Shown piece after piece: positions 22,269 to 34,099 of a DNA stretch of 64,000 bases. The first letter of the stretch is position 1. Each line of letters starts with the position of its first letter. Below the pieces are notes generated by a model that had not been told where the DNA came from, ran no database searches, and saw only the letters and a list, made by a program, of their open reading frames with translations. Location: the NCBI GenBank assembly GCA_021234155.1, contig JAJEKV010000010.1, positions 10,900,511 to 10,964,510 of the forward strand, in the 5' to 3' direction. The position numbers were made by a program, and so were the translations under genes. The stretch is from Isoetes taiwanensis (taxonomy: Eukaryota; Streptophyta; Lycopodiopsida; Isoetales; Isoetaceae).

Positions 22269-22370
22269 CCTGAGTTTATTCTTGCTGAAATTGAACATTT
22301 TGTTGATCCAAATGATAAATCACATTCAAAATTCAACACTTTGAAGAAAGAGACTATCTTCAGGAGCCTG
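22269..22370 (+). pseudogene. Glycyl-tRNA synthetase fragment
   Basis: A short frame reads PEFILAEIEHFVDPNDKSHS and then KF. In eukaryotic glycyl-tRNA synthetase the catalytic core has the conserved stretch RVREFTLAEIEHFVDP followed by a D/N-K-S-H-P motif, and this is a clear match. Only about 30 residues are present, with no flanking exons recognised, so it is a captured or decayed fragment. It lies just left of a duplicated 26-bp sequence (GACAACTAAACTTACGACAA at about 22,374 and 22,409) that abuts the start of the duplicated PLAT block. Confidence 0.7.
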
Positions 22371-22604
22371 TTGTGACAACTAAACTTACGACAATCTATT
22401 TATGTGGACAACTAAACTTACGACAATCTATTCAAAGGGTTGCATATTAAGAAGTGGTGCTTAGATTTTGTATCTTGTAGATCGTTTTCAAAGTGTTGCA
22501 TAGAGACGCTGGAATGCAAATGCATGTAGGCCTATTGCTAATGATGGGGCTTGTGTTGTTTAGGCCATTTCCTCTTTTCGTGTCTAAGGTATTTGCTATT
22601 GCAG

Positions 22605-22940
22605 GGTTGCACTTATATAATCGCTGTCAAGACCGATTGTCGAGAAGGTGCTGGTACAGGTGCCAACGTAGGTGTACAATTTTATAATGCTGTTGGTCAA
22701 TCTGGGACTTTCAACCTAGAAAATGCTAATCGTTTTAGGAATCAAAGATACCTTCACTCGGCAAGGTGAATGCATTGACGAAATTTGTCACATGCATGTA
22801 CCAGCGACCATCCTGGGTGGTATTTGAACTTTATAGATGTTTCAAAGGATGGAGATGCTGCCAAGCGATTTATTGTCAATCGATGGTTGGCCCTTGGTAG
22901 ATCCCCTTATTCTACTACTGCCGAAGTTAATATGTGCTAG
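22605..22940 (+). pseudogene. PLAT/LH2 type B, copy 5 (no exon 1, two deletions)
   Basis: Only exon 2 is present. Compared with copies 2 and 3 it has a 5-nt deletion near 22,741 (the AAGTGC cysteine codon region is lost) and a 13-nt deletion near 22,799 that removes the VWHDN segment. The two together total 18 nt, so the frame is shifted only between them and the last ~45 codons read normally to the shared TAG. No signal-peptide exon exists upstream. This copy is dead. Confidence 0.9.
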
Positions 22941-23014
22941 ACATCGCATGCCATAAGATATTAGGCATATAAAGACATATCATATGCTTAATTGACAAAT
23001 AAATGCAAACTTGT

Positions 23015-23561
23015 CATTAGGGTTTTTTTGAGATTAAAAAAGGGCCTTCAAAACATGCCAACTAAGCCAAATGAAGATAAATGAACTACCAATCAGAAAT
23101 CAGAGCCTGACGGGTCCAGTCAGCAAAACTGTTATAACTAACTCACTGGATCACATTTTCTAGCATAAATATTGATAGAAAAGTCCAAATGAGCTCTCGT
23201 TTAGTGCAATAGATAGATCTCATTGAGATCTTTCCAACCTTAGGTGTTTTGCACATATTTTAACCACTTATGATTGTCAAAACTCCAAAAAATATGGTTT
23301 TTACCTTTTTTTACTATCCTACGGGACTAAAAGATATGTAAACCACCAAGGTTGGAAAGATCTCAATGAGATCTATCTATTGCACCAAACAAAAGCTCAT
23401 TTGGACTTTTCTATCAACACTTATGCTAGAAAATGTGATCCAGTGAGTTGGTTATAATCTTTTTGGCCGACCGGATTACCGCCTGTTTTTACGATTGGTA
23501 GTTCATATAGCTTAGTCAGCAGTTCTTAGAAGGCCCTTTTATGATCTCAAAAAATCCTTAA
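23015..23561. mobile_element. Snap-back MITE with TGT target duplication
   Basis: A 547-bp insertion in the 3' flank of PLAT copy 5; the empty site is in copy 3 at about 15,462. Flanked by TGT on both sides. Its whole length is a foldback: the left end TTTTTTTGAGATTAAAAAAG pairs with the inverted right end, and the internal arms around TAGATAGATCTCATTGAGAT are inverted repeats of each other. No coding sequence is seen. Confidence 0.85.
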
Positions 23562-24626
23562 TGTGCTTTGTTGCTTGTTATTTAGAACATATGCACTTCA
23601 TTGCTTTCAAACCCCACCCCTTTTTTCCCCCCTTTTTTCTTTTTGTTCGTGAATTATCATAAGGTTAAGGCTTCAAACTCAAATGAAGTAATGGATAATT
23701 TACATATGTCATAATCAGAAAATGCTTGTCGTAACCCGTACATTTCGAAAGGCCAACAAGGGCTAATGAATGGATTTAGTAATAACATGTGATAAAATAA
23801 ACAATGATGATATAATTTCTATCTCAAGGAGAATGCATATAGATAATGCTACTAAAGCAAGAAATATACACATATACTAAAACAAGAAACTTTTCTAATG
23901 AACAACATATATCTAATCCATGGGAGGTCCTTAATGAGAGTGTCATAACGGCATGGTTTCATAGCCAAGAAGAGTTCTCGATGTGCAGAATATAGAGCTC
24001 TGATAATGGCACTTCCATCCGTTCCCAACGAACACTAGATATGGCTACATCAATGACATGAAAGAAGCCCCTAAGCTGCCCTCTCAGGATCCAAAGTGAG
24101 GCTGCTATCCTTTGTGCTTTTATACTAATTTGAATGATGCTCGATACAACATGTATAGAAAAAACCTCTTTAGGTTTTTCAGGATAGACTCTGGAATCTA
24201 GATGGGAGGCATAATCTTATAGCTTACTATTAATGGTGCCCAGCGTTGTTGGGGCTAGGTTGGAAACTTGTTATTGACTTTAGAAAATTGAATGCGCATA
24301 CCTTGCAATTTAACAGCCTCTAAGTGTATACAGGATATGAAGCAACTTTGGTATAGCAACTCTACGTCTAGATTCTTTTGTGAGGGAGGGAGAGAGGGAT
24401 GGAGGGAGAAGGAGATGTGCACGAATAGTAGTATTTGGAATTGCCAACCTTTTGCATAACAAATCAAGTGTACTAATTGTAATGATCCACCTTTTGATAC
24501 AAAAATAAATAGCATTGAAGTGCATTGAAGTATATTATAAAGTTATAGTGTAAGTGTTGGACCCAGCACTAAATCCAAAGGCTGAGATTTGATCATTTCA
24601 TTTAACTGTTGAGATTTGATGTAGTT

Positions 24627-26108
24627 TTTTTTTTTTTTTTTTTTTGAATGCAAGATATTTTATATATTAATAGAATCATGGTACAACCACCTTATTAAGG
24701 CTCCACAATAGGCCAGATAGGAAGTATTTAATCAAATAGAATGATCCCAAGATGGATCGGATAGGAAGAATTCTACCATATAAAGCCAAGCTTAAAATCC
24801 AAAGGCAGTATCATTTCCTCCAACCAGCACCAAAGAGAGATCCATATATTCACTAAGTCAGGTCTTCCATGCAAGCACAGTAAGGCTTAAAGCCATAAGC
24901 ATCATTCCGAGCGTTAACTTGACCTGAAAGCCTACCTACAATGAAGTACTATAGGGTTCCTCTCCCTGTTCCAGCATGTAATAGGGGAGATACAACACAG
25001 CATCTTCCTTCAGCATAGATGATCATAAACAGGCCTCCCCAAAAGGGTGGTCCACCTATTGCGCTTGCCCATTCTGACTTGCATAGATCCCAATCCAAAT
25101 CTGCTCTTACAGCCATTAAACAACCTGGGTCTCCCGCCCCAAGAAGTCTACTCAGATCTCCTACTTCATTGCCATGTTTGACAGCTCTAATAACGCCTTT
25201 GGATTCTAAGCTCCCCCAGCCAGGATGGGGGGAGCAAAAGCACTGAGTGGAAACAAACTGGTTATGCAAAGAACGTAATTTTAGCACTTGAAAACACAAT
25301 AGAAGAGGGTCCTGCGCAACAGCCTTGCCTCCAGCTTGCCAACATAGACACTTACCTGCCAATAGATCTGAAGCGCCTCCCTAAAACTATCCCTATTACC
25401 AAGGTAACATCTAAGCAGCAGCCATCTGCAATGGCCATACTAGCACCCAAAGCCATGTGCATCATGCTAAACATCTGCCCTCAACCAACAAATCTGTTCA
25501 CAATCTGGCTAGATGTGAAGACGCCATAGAGCAAACAACACTGAAACCTGTGGAGGTTAACCAAAGCAGATAAATAGTATCTCAGCTCGTGCGGCCTCAG
25601 ATACAGGGCCATTCATGAGCTAAAGCCTATTATTAGCTTGGCTAACTATTTACAGACAAGAACCATAAAAGGAAAGAAGACTTTCGAGTTAAATCTGGCC
25701 CACAATGTGTGCAGGCTGTCATCACTGCAGTGAGTGCAGAGAAACCAAACTCAAATGCAAACCCAAATGCCATCAACGGCCTTCATGAGTCTATCTTGAA
25801 GACACCACAGACTAGAAGAGATCCTGCTCTAGAGCTTCCCAACTTACCAGCCAAACCTTCGGCCCTTCTGGAGAAACGAAGCACTGTGCTCTGCCTACCT
25901 CAGATCAAAACAGGAACTCCGACACTAGAAGATGTATCAGCGACCCCAGCTGCTTCAATATTGACGATGGCAGCGATGCGAAGGCTCGCATCCTTCCGGG
26001 CAACGCCCAAGATATCTCTCGCTTGCAAAGAAACAAAGGGACCATAGCACTGCCCTAGCCGCTTCGAAACCCTAGCGCCATCACTATTCCTTCCACGGCT
26101 ATCTTATA
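24627..26108 (-). mobile_element. Poly-A-tailed retroelement insertion (LINE-like or non-autonomous)
   Basis: A run of T (24,625-24,645) at the left and a 6-bp direct repeat GTAGTT (24,621-24,626 and 26,109-26,114) bracket an insertion absent from the paralogous site at about 16,540. The poly-A tail reads on the minus strand. No reverse-transcriptase motif is visible in ~1.46 kb. Open frames of 112-137 codons exist on both strands without recognised domains. It is a 5'-truncated LINE tail or a non-autonomous poly-A element. Confidence 0.6.
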
Positions 26109-26461
26109 GTAGTTCAGCGGCTATCTTATATTATAATGTTATTGTGTAAGTGTTGGACCCAGCCCTAATTTGGGCGGCCCAGATTTGATGAAATCAATGG
26201 AAGAGATGATGCCACGTAAGATTCTTTAAAATAACATGGTTTTTTTTTTTGCTAGGGTTAGCGAGGGCGGCAGTAGCACCTTCGAGCTGCTAGCTCCTCC
26301 TCCAGAATGCACCTTCTGGAACAATCTCCGGTTAAGGGGTCGCGGATGGTTGAGTGGGCACCGCCATAGCAAATGAGTTTGGGTTTTTTTTTTCTGGCAT
26401 TTGCACCATTTTCTCGATTCATCGAACAAAGAAATATGGGCAACATCGGTGGTTTTTTGCG

Positions 26462-27690
26462 AGAAGAAATTAGGGGCAACAAGCCACCTTGCCGCACCAC
26501 CGCTTCCATTAAAACAAGATTCGGCTAAACTTCATTTTTTTTACTTTAATAGAGCTTTCGGCTTTCTTCCAACCGCAAACTCCATCCTTCCACCTCCCCG
26601 CATGCCGCATATGCTTCCGTAAATGCTCCATGAAACTAGCTATTGGCTATGGCGTAAAGCCGAGACACGCAAATTGCCAAATTCTTTTGGGTAGTGACTT
26701 ATTGCTTTTCAAAGAAATGACAAGCATGTAGCTGTGAGTTTACACTTGGTGGAGATAGAACAAGTAGGTAAAGATTCATAATTATCTCTTCCGTGTCCTT
26801 GAAAGCCCATTCTTACTGCGATAGAATCGGCAGAGATAACATTACTGCAGAATGTTTAACTTTATAATGTTTGATGGCCGTATGTAGAAATCCCAAGCAA
26901 AGTTTTTTATTTTCTTCTTCGCAGAGCACATTTTCACGTGTGGATGGCATGTCTGCAGTGCTCCAGCAACCCTCTTCAGAACAGGAAAGGCGTGCTGCAT
27001 TACAGGTATGCTAGAAGTGTTTTATCTTTGGACACTTTTGTGTTCATGATATAAATATCATGATATCATGATGCGAGAAAGCCAACTGATATCCTGGAGA
27101 TACAAAGTACATTCCCTTTGCCAATTGACGAACAGAGCCTTCCGGTTAGTTTTCTAGCTTTTGATGGTTTTGATGGTTTGCAGAAGAAATTAGGGGCAGC
27201 AAGCCACTGCCGCACCAGCGCTCCCATTAAAATAAGGTTCGGGCTAAACTTCATTTTTTTACTTTAATAGAGCTTTCTGGCTTTCTTCCAACTGCAAACT
27301 CCATCCTTCCACCTCCTGCATGCCGCATATGCTTCAGAAATGCTCCATGAAACTGGCTATTGGCTATGGCAGAAAGCCAGAGACCTGCAAATTGCCAAAT
27401 TCTTTTGGGTAGTGACTTATTGCTTTTTAGCAATGACAAGCATGTAGCTGTGAGTTTACACTTGGTGGAGATAGAACAGCAGGTAAAGATTCATAATTAT
27501 CTCCTCCAGGTCCTTGAAAGCCCATTCTTACTGCAGTAACTACAGAGATAACATTACTGCAGAATGTTTAACTTTATAATGTTTGATGGTCGTATGTAGA
27601 AATCCCAAGCAAAGTTTTTCATTTTCTTCTTCTCAGAGCACATTTTCACGTGTGGATGGCATGTTTGCGATTGCTCCGGCAACCCTCTTG
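26462..27690 (+). repeat. ~510-bp direct duplication inside Helitron H2
   Basis: 26,462-26,970 and 27,183-27,690 align with small indels (shared AGAAGAAATTAGGGGC, CTTTAATAGAGCTTTC, TTTTCACGTGTGGATGGCAT). A ~100-bp piece between them (27,060-27,180) recurs at 31,290-31,445 on the other side of the tandem array. Confidence 0.8.
26925..27005 (+). pseudogene. Captured host exon (27 codons) in Helitron H2
   Basis: An 81-nt segment between TTCTTCGCAG and GTATGC reads without stop: STFSRVDGMSAVLQQP, then SSEQERRAALQ. It is a phase-0 exon flanked by good splice sites. The duplicated copy at about 27,640 is truncated after GCAACCCTCTT. Parent gene not recognised. Confidence 0.5.
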
Positions 27691-27692
27691 AA

Positions 27693-30600
27693 TACGGTTT
27701 GGCTTAAGCTTTTAGAATATGAAATCACGAGGATTGAACCTCTACCAAAATAACTCAATGTCCCTAATAATCGACTACTTTAACCAATCTAACCTGTGAG
27801 CTAATGTGACTATTTTTTATCTTAAATCCGTGTTTTTTTTTATAATAACCCATTGAATTGTTTTAGGGATATGGTCTATGGTTTCAAGAATTATGTCTAT
27901 ATCAAATCCCCCAACCCCCCCAGTTATTTTGCTACATATTCTAAGCGAGGTGCACCACGGACTACCACGATTCGGATCTATCAATCCTATGGCCCCGAGG
28001 CGTATGTTAGGCTTCTTGACACCTCTCGTTTTGATTATGCTCAATTATGATTAGGGGCGCCTATGATTTTAAGATGTCGAATCACGAGTTTGCCTAAGGT
28101 TTTGATGGTATATCGAGCCTCTATACGGTTTGGCTTAAGCTTTTAGAATATGAAATCTGAGGATTGAACCTCTACCAAAATAACTCAATGTCCTAATAAT
28201 GACTACTTTAACCAATCTAACCAGTGAGCTAATGTGACTATTTTTTATCTTAAATCTATGTTTTTTATAATAACCCATTGAATTGTTTTAGGGATATGGT
28301 CTATGGTTTCAAGAATTATATCTATATCAAATCCCCACAGAACCCCCTGTTATTTTGCTACATATTCTAAGCGAGGTGCACCACGGACTACCACGGTCGT
28401 CGGATCTATCAATCCTATGGCCCCGGACTGTATGTTAGAGCTTCTTGACACCTCTCGTTTTTTGGGGATATGATTATGCTCAATTATGATTGGGGGCGCC
28501 TATGATTTTAAGATGTCGAATCTGAGTTTGCCTAAGGTTTTGATGGTATATCGAGCCTCTATACGGTTTGGCTTAAGCTTTTAGAATATGAAATACGAGG
28601 GTTGAACCTCTACCAAAATAACTCAATGTCCTAATCGACTACTTTAACCAATCTAACCAGTGAGCTAATGTGACTATTTTTTATCTTAAATCTATGTTTT
28701 TTTTTTATAATAACCCATTGAATTGTTTTAGAGATATGGTCTATGGTTTCAAGAATTATATCTATATCAAATCCCCAAACCCACATTATTTTGCTACATA
28801 TTCTAAGCGAGGTGCACTGGACTACCACGATCGTCGGGATCTATCAATCCTATGGCCCCGTATGTTAGAGCTTCTTGACACCTCTCGTTTCGATTATGCT
28901 CAATTATGATTGGGGGCGCCTATGATTTTAAGATGTCGAATGAGAGTTTGCCTAAGGTTTTGATGGTATATCGAGCCTCTATCTGGTTTGGCTTAAGCTT
29001 TTAGAATATGAAATCTGGGATTAACCTCTACCAAAATAACTCAATGTCCTAATACGACTACTTTAACCAATCTAACCAGTGAGCTAATGTGACTATTTTT
29101 TATCTTAAATCTATGTTTTTTTTATAATAACCCATTGAATTGTTTTAGGGATATGGTCTATGGTTTCAAGAATTATATCTATATCAAATCCCCCAGGAAC
29201 CCCCTGTTATTTTGCTACATATTCTAAACGAGGTGCACCCTGGACTACCACAGTCGTCGGATCTGTCAATCCTATGGCCCAGACTGTATGTTAGAGCTTC
29301 TTGACACCTCTCGTTTCGATTATGCTCAATTATGATTGGGGACGCCTATGATTTTAAGATGTCGAATACGAGTTTGCCTAAGGTTTTGATGGTATATCGA
29401 GCCTCTATACGGTTTGGCTTAAGCTTTTAGAATATGAAATACGGGGATTCGAACCTCTACCAAAATAACTCAATGTCCTAATACGACTACTTTAACCAAT
29501 CTAACCAGTGAGCTAATGTGACTATTTTTTATCTTAAATCTATGTTTTTTTTTATAATAACCCATTGAATTGTTGTAGGGATATGGTCTACGGTTTCAAG
29601 AATTATATCTATATCAAATCCCCCTGGAACCCCCTGTTATTTTGCTACATATTCTACGAGGTGCACCACTGGACTACCACGATCGTCGGATCTATCAATC
29701 CTATGGCCCGGGATCGTATGTTAGAGCTTCTTGACACCTCTCGTTTTCGATTATGCTCAATTATGATTAGGGGCGCGCCTATGATTTTAAGATGTCGAAT
29801 CTGAGTTTGCCTAAGGTTTTGATGGTATATCGAGCCTCTATACGGTTTGGCTTAAGCTTTTAGAATATATGAAATCTGAGGATTGAACCTCTACCAAAAT
29901 AACTCAATGTCCTAATACTTACTACTTTAACCAATCTAACCAAAGGAGCTAATGTGACTATTTTTTTATCTTAAATCTATGTTTTTTTTATAATAACCCA
30001 TTGAATTGTTTTAGGGATATGGTCTATGGTTTCAAGAATTATATCTATATCAAATCCCCCGGAACCCCCTGTTATTTTGCTACATATTCTAAAAAAGAGG
30101 TGCACCCTGGACTACCACGATCGTCGGATCTATCAATCCTATGGCCCGGTCAGTATGTTAGAGCTTCTTGACACCTCTCGTTTTGATTATGCTCAATTAT
30201 GATTGGGGGCGCCTATGATTTTAAGATGTCGAATAATGAAGTTTTGCCTAAGGTTTTGATGGTATATCGAGCCTCTATCTGGTTTTGGCTTAAGCTTTTA
30301 GAATATGAAATCTGAGGGATTCAACCTCTACCAAAATAACTCAATGTCCTAATACGACTACTTTAACCAATCTAACCAAATGAGCTAATGTGACTATTTT
30401 TTTATCTTAAATCTATGTTTTTTTTTATAATAACCCATTGAATTGTTTTAGGGATATGGTCTATGGTTTCAAAATTATATCTATATCAAATCCCCCACGA
30501 ACCCCCAATATTTTGCTACATATGCTCAATTATGATTGGGGGCGCCTATGATTTTAAGATGTCTAATTTTAAGATGAGTTTGCCTAAGGTTTTGATGGTA

Positions 30601-31290
30601 TATCGAGCCTCTATAACGGTTTGGCTTAAGCTTTTAGAATATGAAATACGAGGATTGAACCTCTACCAAAATAACTCAATGTCCTAATCGACTACTTTAA
30701 CCAATCTAACCCGGTGAGCTAATGTGACTATTTTTATCTTAAATCTATGTTTTTTTTATAATAACCCATTGAATTGTTTTAGGGATATGGTCTATGGTTT
30801 CAAGAATTATATCTATATCAAATCCCACGAACCCCCTTTATTTTGCTACATATTCTAAGCAGGTGCACACTGGACTACCACATTAATTCGATCGGATCTT
30901 GTCAATCCTATGGCCCAGACTGTATGTTAGAGCTTCTTGACACCTCTCGTTTCGATTATGCTCAATTATGATTGGGGACGCCTATGATTTTAAGATGTCG
31001 AATACGAGTTTGCCTAAGGTTTTGATGGTATATCGAGCCTCTATACGGTTTGGCTTAAGCTTTTAGAATATGAAATACGGGGATTCGAACCTCTACCAAA
31101 ATAACTCAATGTCCTAATACGACTACTTTAACCAATCTAACCAGTGAGCTAATGTGACTATTTTTTATCTTAAATCTATGTTTTTTTTTATAATAACCCA
31201 TTGAATTGTTTTAGGGATATGGTCTATGGTTTCAAGAATTATATCTATATCAAATCCCCCTGGAACCCCCTGTTATTTTGCTACATATTC
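27693..31290 (+). repeat. Tandem array of about nine ~430-bp units with tRNA-like promoter boxes
   Basis: Units start at TACGGTTTGGCTTAAGC near 27,698, 28,123, 28,562, 28,984, 29,410, 29,841, 30,280, 30,616 and 31,049. Spacing is 422-439 bp, except one shortened unit of 336 bp. Each unit holds, on the minus strand, a tRNA-like stretch: TTAGATTGGTTAAAGTAGTC (box A-like), then GGTTCGAATCC or a variant (box B). A diverged single copy lies at about 61,140-61,570, so this is a dispersed repeat amplified here. Units are nearly identical except at a few hot spots. Confidence 0.85.
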
Positions 31291-31349
31291 ATGATATCAT
31301 GATGCGAAACAGGCTTTGTTATCTTGCCCAACATCATCCATTCATACAG

Positions 31350-31677
31350 TGAGAAAGCCAACTGATATCCTGGAGATACAAAGTACATTCCCTTTGCCAA
31401 TTGACGAACACAACCTTCCGGTTAGTTTTCTAGCTTTTGATGGTTTGATTTCAGTAGTATATGCTGAAGCCAAATTTATAGGATGCTAAAATGTAACTGT
31501 TGCTGCTATAGGGGGTTTTGCCAGTAAAAGATACTTGATATAAGCTTGCTAAGTTTGTACAATTTCAAGATAATTGTTTCATCCTTCTGAATATAAGTCT
31601 ATGTCTATTACATTCCAAACAGGGTTTGTTGAATGTGCTAAAGATTAAAACAGGGTATGAATTCGTTTTTGCAAAAG
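31350..31677 (+). pseudogene. Two captured host exons in Helitron H2
   Basis: Exon a (31,350-31,420, after CATACAG, before GTTAGT) reads RKPTDILEIQSTFPLPIDEH, then NLP. Exon b (31,623-31,677, after CCAAACAG, before GTATTG) reads GLLNVLKIKTGYEFVFAK. The phases join correctly across the intron, giving a continuous frame. A second, shorter copy of exon a is at about 27,076. I do not recognise the parent gene. Confidence 0.5.
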
Positions 31678-32730
31678 GTATTGTTCTTAGGACTGGCTTA
31701 TTCCCTGGCAAATAATGCACAGGTATGATAGTGGTAGTATAGTGGCCGATACTGCAGGATATAGTGTATTTCATCCGCTATGTGAATGGTGCTTCTAGGC
31801 TTTTAGATTTGGCAAATACATCCTCCAAGGTGCTTCCTATGCAATGTCTGATTGCAAGCTCATACTAACGTTGTGCTCATGGTTAGTTTGATGTGATAAT
31901 AAGCATCGCCATCCAAGTTGTATCAACATTGTATCATGGAAGCATGTATTCTTTTCTCATTGTGTACGAGAGAATCTGTAATGCCCTTGGTGCATGAAAC
32001 CATACAGATCAGTTATTTTGGAATGTATATAGCCTCTTACTAACATTTAATATTACTTGGATTGACGAGAGCTTAGCTTGCTTCTAATGTAAATCATCCT
32101 CCAATTGTTTATGGAAGCATTAGCCACTGCTTTTAAATGCAAAATAATGCACCTGATTGATGCAAAGTTCAAAGAAACTAAAATACTTTAAGCCTGGAAA
32201 CAAGAAACTTTAAGCCTAGGAACAAGAGCTACTCTGGAAAATAAAGTCTTATTCTATTGTTTTTTCAATGAAAATGCTAACTAGAATAAAATGAAAATGC
32301 CTAATTAGAATCGAACAAGAAAATTAATGTACCAAGCATTCGACAAAATAATATACATGAATTTACATATTAGAATGAAGCAGCTGTGAAGTTTATAATA
32401 CATTTCAAGTGAATCATATCTCAAGATTAGAATGTTAATATTAGAAAGAAGCAGTTTTGACGTTTATAATACATCTCAAGTATGTCTTGCTCTTTTCTTC
32501 ATATACCCAACTTTCATGCACTACTTGTTATAATGTTATAGTGCAAGTAATGGACCATGCCCTAAAAACTTCAACGGATATTTGTGGCCTTCTCACGACC
32601 CTAGGGCTCCAAAGCGCAGAAACATGCTGAGCTTATGCAAGTTTTGAGGGCTATGGCCGTTTTGGATGTTACATTATCCTCACCCCAGGCATTTAAAATT
32701 TCGTATAGACATACGATCCCATAATACAAA
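31678..32730. other. Helitron H2 body, no supported gene
   Basis: AT-rich. A ~55-bp direct repeat containing AGAATGAAGCAGCTGTGA-like and GTTTATAATACATYTCAAGT words lies at 32,370-32,480. A degenerate Helitron 5' end (TTATAATGTTATAGTGCAAG) lies at 32,529. Confidence 0.45.
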
Positions 32731-32783
32731 CTAGTAACGGTGCCCAGCGTTGCTGGGCGTAAGTTGAGAGCCTATAAATATTT

Positions 32784-33700
32784 TTGGGCCACAATGAGGA
32801 AAACATGTCCAAACTATGCCTCTTTGTCATTCTTATTTTTGTAATGGTTGTGTGCGTATGTAAAGTGGGGCGCTCTGTGATATTTTATGTTATTAATTTA
32901 AATAGGCACAACCTTAATCGATTTGCCTACATTCAATATCAATATAGCTTAGTAGAAATGATGTCCAGCGTTGCTGGGCAATGTTTGGGCACTAAATACA
33001 GACCTCTATGAACCTTAAGATTGTTGTTGTTGCCTCTAATAATTGGTTGTCCACATCTATATGAACCTCACGAATGACATTGTTGCCTCTAATTGTTGGT
33101 TGTTCACACCTATATGCGTTTTGCACACCTATATGCCTTTTGTATATGGACTGCATTGTTTTGCAAGACTGCACCATTTAGGAATGTCACACCATTTAGG
33201 AATGTGACATGGAAAGACACAAATGGGAAAGTTGCATTGGATTCAAATATTTAAAATCTCCAACTATAAGTTAAGTGCAAATTTGGCATCTACTATGCAT
33301 GTTGCTTCACAAACGCCTAACATCTTCTAATCCTAAAGTAAATTTGTCAACTGCAAACATGTGAGCAGTGTAACAATGCAATAAAAACTGAAAAATTCAA
33401 CCTACATGGCTTAATAAATAAACTTTTTTTGGTCTGGAAAGTGCAGCCTACATGGCTTAGTTAATAAACAAATCTTATTTTGTCTTTGGACAACTTAGGC
33501 ACCAATCTGTGTAGTGGTAGATTCTTTTGTAGGCCCTTTTCATATCATTGTTATCAGTACTTTTCTTTTCATCAAATTCCAAGCTTATCATAATTCAGAC
33601 TGATCTGCAGAAGAAAATCGTACATGTCTAGATATGCTACTTTAAATCCAGGAAGATTGAATCACAAAGATGATTAAGCCAATCTAAGGCGTTTGTTAAA
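32784..33700. other. Helitron H3 body, left part
   Basis: Short direct repeats (TTGTTGCCTCTAAT, ACACCTATATG at 33,025-33,140; CAGCCTACATGGCTTA at about 33,400-33,460). No gene. Confidence 0.4.
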
Positions 33701-33722
33701 ACTTTATCAAGTAACTTCTTAC

Positions 33723-33861
33723 CAACGCAACCGATGTAGAGTCTAAACATACAGGGCCAGCTGTTGCAAAATTTATTCCATGAATAATCTGAAGATCTGG
33801 AGATAAGAAAGCAGGGAAATATGGCAATCCCAACTTAGAAGCTGCAAAATTCGCAGAATAC
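33723..33861 (-). pseudogene. GDSL esterase/lipase exon fragment captured by Helitron H3
   Basis: The minus-strand translation RYSANFAASKLGLPYFPAFL, then IIHGINFATAGPVCLDST, matches the plant GDSL esterase/lipase block II region (DFIAE..GLP..PAYL, then HGVNFASAGAG.LD.T). It is bounded by an acceptor-like TTTTGAG and a GTAAGAAG donor. The catalytic Ser block and the C-terminal D..H block are absent. An exon-like hydrophobic start (MGFSLLIFS before GTAAATC at about 33,930) may be the matching signal-peptide exon. Confidence 0.75.
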
Positions 33862-34099
33862 CTCAAAAGGAAATAGTTACATATATAAACAATAAGATCA
33901 AAGGAAAGAGAAGAACATGAGAGATTTACCGAGAAAATCAACAGCGAGAAGCCCATTGGAGAAGCGGTCTGTAGACCCTTGAACATGGTGATCTCTTCTA
34001 TAAGGAAGGAAATTTGCACCATATTGATCCTTTGCATTTCTAATTCAAGATTGTTCCTTGAGAATAGATGTGGGCTCATAAGATTAAAACCTCGCTTCC

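Larger units (their letters stand above)
22432..24626 (+). repeat. Segmental duplication, second copy (matches 14,870-16,545)
   Basis: It begins inside the PLAT intron, so exon 1 was never included. It carries PLAT exon 2, the 3' flank with a MITE inserted, and the degenerate Helitron end (24,230-24,258, where the hairpin has a further C-to-T change). Confidence 0.8.

Noticed and set aside
25709-26047. 112-codon plus-strand ORF
   Set aside because: It lies antisense in a poly-A retroelement insertion and has no domain. It is probably chance in GC-richer sequence.
29440-29510. Genuine tRNA genes in the array (box A and box B)
   Set aside because: No cloverleaf can be completed: the acceptor stem and anticodon arm do not pair. 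They look tRNA-derived (SINE-like) at most.
27693-31290. CRISPR-like array or centromeric satellite
   Set aside because: Units are ~430 bp with no repeat-spacer pattern, in plant DNA. The array is confined to one Helitron and the unit also exists as a dispersed copy at 61.1 kb.
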